This document shows positions 60,483 through 64,000 of a stretch of DNA of 64,000 nucleotides, piece after piece. Numbering within the stretch: the stretch's first letter is position 1; the number at the start of each line of letters is the position of its first letter. This stretch comes from DASXMT01 sp963755985. GTDB lineage: Bacteria; Actinomycetota; Acidimicrobiia; Acidimicrobiales; RAAP-2. The stretch is taken from contig CAVWLO010000005.1 of NCBI GenBank assembly GCA_963755985.1, positions 62,001 through 126,000 of the forward strand. Reading direction: 5' to 3'. The position numbers were made by a program, and so were the translations under genes. A model generated the notes under the pieces. It had not been told where the DNA came from and did not search any database. It saw nothing but the letters and a program-made list of their open reading frames with translations.

Positions 60483-61748
60483 GTGACTGATGCGGACGCC
60501 GAGATGGAGACCAGGGACTTCTTCCGCGACGAGTCACTGTTCGTGAACCCGTACCCGTACTACGAGACGATCCGGGCGCAGTGCCCGGTGCAACGCGAGC
60601 CCAATCACGACGTCGTCATGATCACCGGTCTGGACGAGGCGGTCGCCGTCTACACCGACCAGGTGAACTGGTCGAACTGCAACACGGTCGCCGGCCCGGG
60701 GTTCCCTGTCCCCCTCGAGGGGGACGACGTCAGCGACCTCATCGATCAGCACCGCGACGAGCTCCCCTTCAGCGATCAGCTCCCGTCGTTCGATCCGCCC
60801 AATCACACTGCCCAGCGCGGGTTGCTCATGCGTTTGATCACGCCCAAGCGGATGAAGGAGAACGAGGAGTTCATGTGGCGGCTGGCCGACCGTCAGCTCG
60901 AGGAGTTCCTGTCCACCGGGCGGTGCGAGTTTGTCGGCGACTACGCCAGTGCCTACACGCTCCTCGTCGTCGCCGATCTGCTGGGCGTCCCTGAAGCCGA
61001 CTTCGGGAAGCTGCGATCGCGCATGGGCAAGCCGGCCGAGCGGGCCCTGGGGGAGCAGGACCACCGGCCGCTCGAGTACCTCTACGAGCAGTTCACGGCC
61101 TACATCGAGGACCGGCGCCAGCGCCCGCAGGGCGACGTCATGACCAGCCTGGCCACCGCCACCTTTCCCGACGGGTCGACCCCACCGGTCAAGGACGTCG
61201 CCTTGATCGCCGCCAACCTGTTCGCGGCCGGGCAGGAGACGACCGTTCGGCTCCTCACGGCCGTGCTCCGCATACTCGGGGAGCGGCCCGACCTCCAGCA
61301 GCTCCTCCGTCACGAGCGGGACCGAATCCCGAACTTCATCGAGGAGGCCCTTCGCATTGAGAGCCCGATCCAGGGCTCGTTCCGGTTGGCCCGTCGGTCG
61401 ACGACGGTCGGCGGCGTCGACCTCCCCGCCGGCACGACCGTGTTCGTGGCGGCCGGCGCGGCGAACCACGACCCGCGTCGCTTCGACGAGCCCGAGGAGT
61501 TCCAGGTCGATCGGCCCAACGCCCGGCAACACGTCGCCTTCGGCCAGGGCATCCACACCTGTGCCGGGGCCCCCCTGGCCCGGGCCGAGGCCCGGGTGAC
61601 CATCGAGCGCTTCCTCGACCGCACGGCCGACATCCGGATCTCCGAGTCGGAGCATGGTCCGCCCGGTGCGCGGCACTACGACTACATTCCGACCTACTTC
61701 CTGCAAGGCCTGACCAAGCTCCACCTTGCCTTCGATCCCATCTCCTGA
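60483..61748 (+). CDS. cytochrome P450
   Basis: A 421-residue P450. The oxygen-activating AAGQETT is at residues 248-254, ExxR at 288-291 (EALR), and the haem Cys is 360 in FGQGIHTCAG. A GTG start is preceded by AGGGGGATC. It is a paralogue of the P450 at 16301: PLEGDDVSDLIDQHRDELP, LMRLITPKRMKENEEFMW and RIPNFIEEALRIESP are nearly shared. A ferredoxin gene is divergent from it, giving an electron donor in place. Substrate unknown; the two paralogues may act on related molecules. Confidence 0.95.
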   Translation: MTDADAEMETRDFFRDESLFVNPYPYYETIRAQCPVQREPNHDVVMITGLDEAVAVYTDQVNWSNCNTVAGPGFPVPLEGDDVSDLIDQHRDELPFSDQLPSFDPPNHTAQRGLLMRLITPKRMKENEEFMWRLADRQLEEFLSTGRCEFVGDYASAYTLLVVADLLGVPEADFGKLRSRMGKPAERALGEQDHRPLEYLYEQFTAYIEDRRQRPQGDVMTSLATATFPDGSTPPVKDVALIAANLFAAGQETTVRLLTAVLRILGERPDLQQLLRHERDRIPNFIEEALRIESPIQGSFRLARRSTTVGGVDLPAGTTVFVAAGAANHDPRRFDEPEEFQVDRPNARQHVAFGQGIHTCAGAPLARAEARVTIERFLDRTADIRISESEHGPPGARHYDYIPTYFLQGLTKLHLAFDPIS

Positions 61749-61834
61749 CGCCGTGGCCATCGGCGCGGCCCTGACGATGAGCGACAGGCCCAGAGCAACG
61801 AGATCAGCCAGCCGCCTTCGAGGAGGAGCACACC

Positions 61835-61954
61835 ATGACGATGACCGGCCCTCGGATCGTCCTCGCGACGGCCGAGGTCATTCGCTCGAGCATGGAGACG
61901 GTCTGGACAGCGGGCCGGAAAGACGGAGCCGGCTCGATGGGAGAAGGCGAATGA
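61835..61954 (+). CDS. 39-residue small ORF coupled to the VOC gene
   Basis: MTMTGPRIVLATAEVIRSSM and a further 19 residues to a TGA that overlaps the next ATG (ATGA). GAGGAGGAG lies eight bases before its ATG, which is a better ribosome site than the VOC gene has. It may be a real small protein, or a leader that lets ribosomes reach the VOC start. No family is recognised. Confidence 0.4.
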   Translation: MTMTGPRIVLATAEVIRSSMETVWTAGRKDGAGSMGEGE

Positions 61955-62394
61955 GCACGTATAACCACACCGGCCAGGTGGTCTCGGACCTCGAACGGTC
62001 GAAGCGCTTCTACCAGGAAGTGCTCGGATTTCAGTTCTGGTACGAGATCACGCCGCCCGACGAGGCCACGTCCAAGCTCAACTGCCTGCCGCCGCCGCTC
62101 GGCATCACCGCGTCGTATCTGACCCTGGACGGATTCGTCCTCGAGCTGATGCACTACGGAGCGCCCGGAGCCGCCGCGCCCTTCCGGCCCCGCACGATGA
62201 ACGAGCCCGGGCTCACCCACCTCTCGATCTCGGTCGACGACGTGGCGGCCACGGCCGAGAGGGCGGCCGACTACGGCGGCGAGATCATCGAGGAGAGCGA
62301 CCTCGGCGTCGCCGTCTTCATCCGGGACCCCGACGGCCAATTGCTCGAGCTCCTGCCGGCGGCCTTCCGGGACGGCCTGGCGCCCAAGCCGTAG
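61951..62394 (+). CDS. VOC-family (glyoxalase-like) protein
   Basis: A 147-residue single-domain vicinal oxygen chelate protein. HTGQVVSDLERSKRFYQEVLGFQFWYE is the first unit and GLTHLSISVDDVAATAERAADYGGEIIE the second, ending FIRDPDGQLLELLP. Metal ligands would be His of HTGQVV, Glu of VLELMH, His of LTHLSI and Glu of LLELLP. Glyoxalases, epimerases and ring-cleavage enzymes share this fold. It is followed by two acyl-CoA dehydrogenase genes 14 bases on, so an acyl-CoA epimerase or isomerase role is possible. Confidence 0.87.
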   Translation: MSTYNHTGQVVSDLERSKRFYQEVLGFQFWYEITPPDEATSKLNCLPPPLGITASYLTLDGFVLELMHYGAPGAAAPFRPRTMNEPGLTHLSISVDDVAATAERAADYGGEIIEESDLGVAVFIRDPDGQLLELLPAAFRDGLAPKP

Positions 62395-62408
62395 ACTCGA
62401 GTGTCGTC

Positions 62409-63458
62409 ATGGATCTTTCCTACAGCGACGAGGCGCGAGACCTCCGGGAGAGCCTGGCCGGCTTCTTCGCCAAGGAGTCGACGCCCGAACGGGTGCGGGC
62501 GGCAGAGCCCAGCGGATTCGACCCGCGGCTGTGGGGCAAGGCGGTGGCCCTGGGGCTGCCCTCGATGGCCGTGGCCGAGGATCTCGGCGGCGGCGGGTCA
62601 TCTCTGCTCGACCTGGTGTACGCGGCCGAGGAGTTCGGGCGGCGGATCCCGCCCGCGCCGCTGGTCGAGGCGTCGGTGGCCACCAACCTGCTCGCTCGGC
62701 TGGCCCGGACCGGGGGCACGGCGACCGCCCGGGAGCTCCTGACCGAGGCGGTGGCCGGTGACGCACTGGTCAGCCTGGCGCTGATGCCCCTGCGCGGCGG
62801 TGTGGCCACGCTGGCCCCGGCCGGAGCGGTGGCCGATGCGCTGGTGGCCATGGACGGAGACGAACTGGTGGCCTTCCGGTCCGGGGTCAGCCCCTGTTCA
62901 CCACTCCCGGTACCGCCCAACCTGGGGACATCCCCCCTGGCCGACCGGGGGGCCGGGGTCGATGAGGGGGACGTCCTCGCTTCGGGCCCCGGGGCGGTGG
63001 CTCTCTACGAGCTCGCCCGTCAGGAGTGGCAGGTGCTCATGGCTGCCGCCATGGTGGGCCTGGCCCAGACCGCCCTCGAGATGGGGTCGGAGTACGTCCA
63101 GCAGCGCCGAGCATTCGGGGTGCTGATCGCCTGGTTCCAGACCGTCCAGCACCGGCTGGCCGACGCGGTGACCGACCTCGATGGGGCACGCCTTTTGACC
63201 TACGAGGCCGCGTGGTCGGCCGACCAGGGCTTGGACAACGCCCCGGCGCTGGCCGCCATGGCCTTCCTCTTCGCCTCGCAGGTCGCCTTCCGGATCGCGG
63301 CCGAAAGCCTGCATTTCCACGGGGGCTACGGGTACACGCTGGAGTACGACATCCAGCTCTACTTCCGCCGGGCCAAGGCCTGGCCTCTGGCCTACGGCGA
63401 CCCGCGGGACGGGTACCAGGAATTGGCGGCCCACCTGTTCGAGCGTGGAGGGGGTTGA
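62409..63458 (+). CDS. acyl-CoA dehydrogenase subunit without the usual catalytic Glu
   Basis: A 349-residue acyl-CoA dehydrogenase, short for the family. It starts MDLSYSDEARDLRESLAGFF, has GSEYVQQRRAFGVLIAWFQTVQHRLAD and LHFHGGYGYTLEYDIQLYFRRAKAW. Where the catalytic Glu normally lies in EGTNEIQ, it reads YGDPRDGYQELA, so no base is seen at that place. Two acyl-CoA dehydrogenase genes side by side, of which one lacks the base, is the pattern of the alpha2-beta2 FadE-type enzymes of steroid side-chain breakdown. The partner is the next gene, one base away. Confidence 0.88.
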   Translation: MDLSYSDEARDLRESLAGFFAKESTPERVRAAEPSGFDPRLWGKAVALGLPSMAVAEDLGGGGSSLLDLVYAAEEFGRRIPPAPLVEASVATNLLARLARTGGTATARELLTEAVAGDALVSLALMPLRGGVATLAPAGAVADALVAMDGDELVAFRSGVSPCSPLPVPPNLGTSPLADRGAGVDEGDVLASGPGAVALYELARQEWQVLMAAAMVGLAQTALEMGSEYVQQRRAFGVLIAWFQTVQHRLADAVTDLDGARLLTYEAAWSADQGLDNAPALAAMAFLFASQVAFRIAAESLHFHGGYGYTLEYDIQLYFRRAKAWPLAYGDPRDGYQELAAHLFERGGG

Positions 63459-63459
63459 C

Positions 63460-64000
63460 ATGGACTTTGCCACCGTCGACGACCTGGCCGATTACCGCTC
63501 GGCCGCCCGGGACTGGGCGGCCGAGCACATCGGCCCGGAATGGGCGGCGGAGCAGTACCGGAGCGGGACCCACCACACGGCCGAGCTCCACCACGCGCTG
63601 GCCCGCGATGGGATCCTGGCCGCCGGCTGGCCGGCCGAGTACGGAGGGAGCGACACCGACATCGGCTTTGCCCGGGCCGTCCTCGACGAGGTGGCCGCCG
63701 CCGGCCTCTATGCCGACGGGTGGGCCACCACGCTCATGGTGATCCGGACCATCGACCGCGTCGGGACCGAGGAGCAGAAGAAGACCATCACCCCGGCCGC
63801 CCTCCGGGGCGAGATCCTGATCGCCCTCGGCTACTCCGAGCCGGACTCGGGCTCCGACGTGGCCGCGGCCAAGACCCGTGCCGTCAGAGACGGCGAGGAA
63901 TGGGTGATCAACGGGCAGAAGATGTTCACCAGCACGGCCCAGGTCTGCTCGCACGTCTTCGTCCTGGCCCGGACCGATCCCGAGGTCCCCAAGCACAAGG
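63460..64000 (+). CDS. acyl-CoA dehydrogenase, 3' end cut by window
   Basis: First 180 residues of an acyl-CoA dehydrogenase; the frame is open to the last base. It has ALARDGILAAGWPAEYGGSDTDIGFARAVLDEVAAAGLY, ALGYSEPDSGSDVAAAKTRAVRDGEEWVINGQKMFTSTAQ and VFVLARTD, the normal N-terminal and middle domain blocks. One base separates its ATG from the stop of the previous gene. It most probably supplies the second subunit of a heteromeric enzyme. The catalytic residue lies beyond the window. Confidence 0.9.
   Translation, partial: MDFATVDDLADYRSAARDWAAEHIGPEWAAEQYRSGTHHTAELHHALARDGILAAGWPAEYGGSDTDIGFARAVLDEVAAAGLYADGWATTLMVIRTIDRVGTEEQKKTITPAALRGEILIALGYSEPDSGSDVAAAKTRAVRDGEEWVINGQKMFTSTAQVCSHVFVLARTDPEVPKHK

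Noticed and set aside
1..64000. CRISPR array, IS element, prophage or secondary-metabolite megasynthase
   Set aside because: No regular repeat-spacer array, no transposase or integrase, and no PKS or NRPS domain was seen; the synthetase, P450s and CoA transferases fit catabolism better.

Overview
The window is GC-rich, densely packed DNA from an Actinomycetota chromosome. The lineage call rests on gene content: an F420-type oxidoreductase, a nicotinoprotein-like (NDMA-dependent family) alcohol dehydrogenase, maleylpyruvate-isomerase-like families, many TetR regulators, cytochrome P450s with a 3Fe-4S-type ferredoxin, a Rieske oxygenase with a KshB-like reductase, and an actinobacterial LexA box. 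A mycobacterial or acidimicrobial type of lipid degrader fits, but no rRNA, tRNA, IS element, phage or CRISPR array was seen, so nothing finer can be said.

Bases 1-23400 and 51300-64000 are catabolic gene sets for CoA-activated, probably steroid-, terpene- or fatty-acid-like compounds. They hold CaiB/BaiF CoA transferases, an acyl-CoA synthetase, acyl-CoA dehydrogenases, a CoA-ester lyase, SDRs, three P450s, a Rieske oxygenase, flavin monooxygenases, SnoaL-like and VOC proteins and TetR regulators. Three promoters here (before the KshB-like reductase, a DapB-like dehydrogenase and the Rieske oxygenase) carry a related operator built on GAGAAT-GGT-ATTCTC and may form one regulon.

Bases 23649-25971 hold a multidrug-type MFS pump with a divergent TetR gene. 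Bases 25907-32722 hold the most striking unit, a compact divergon. SDR and photolyase genes run leftward. An FAD oxidoreductase, a DUF1365 protein, a cyclopropane-synthase-like methyltransferase and a CarH/LitR-like B12 photoreceptor run rightward. The photoreceptor keeps the W-x9-EH motif, the His after the Trp and the lower-ligand His, but its DNA-binding domain is excisionase-like. This predicts a light-gated DNA-repair and membrane-lipid programme.

Bases 34223-43047 are sulfur metabolism: cystathionine gamma-synthase or lyase, cystathionine beta-synthase, MetX, MetY, a chimeric flavin monooxygenase and an FMN reductase. Bases 43969-45533 pair a polyphosphate kinase 2 with an adenylate kinase, which together could rebuild ATP from AMP. 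A UvrD/Rep-type helicase follows behind a near-perfect LexA box.

A recurring oddity is the number of single-base indels in otherwise well-conserved genes, often in runs of G or C: two TauD-type dioxygenases, three flavin monooxygenases, an MFS remnant, an amidohydrolase remnant and a hypothetical gene. Some are probably sequencing errors. Others sit in genes that are also truncated, fused or missing active-site residues, and those look like true decay.
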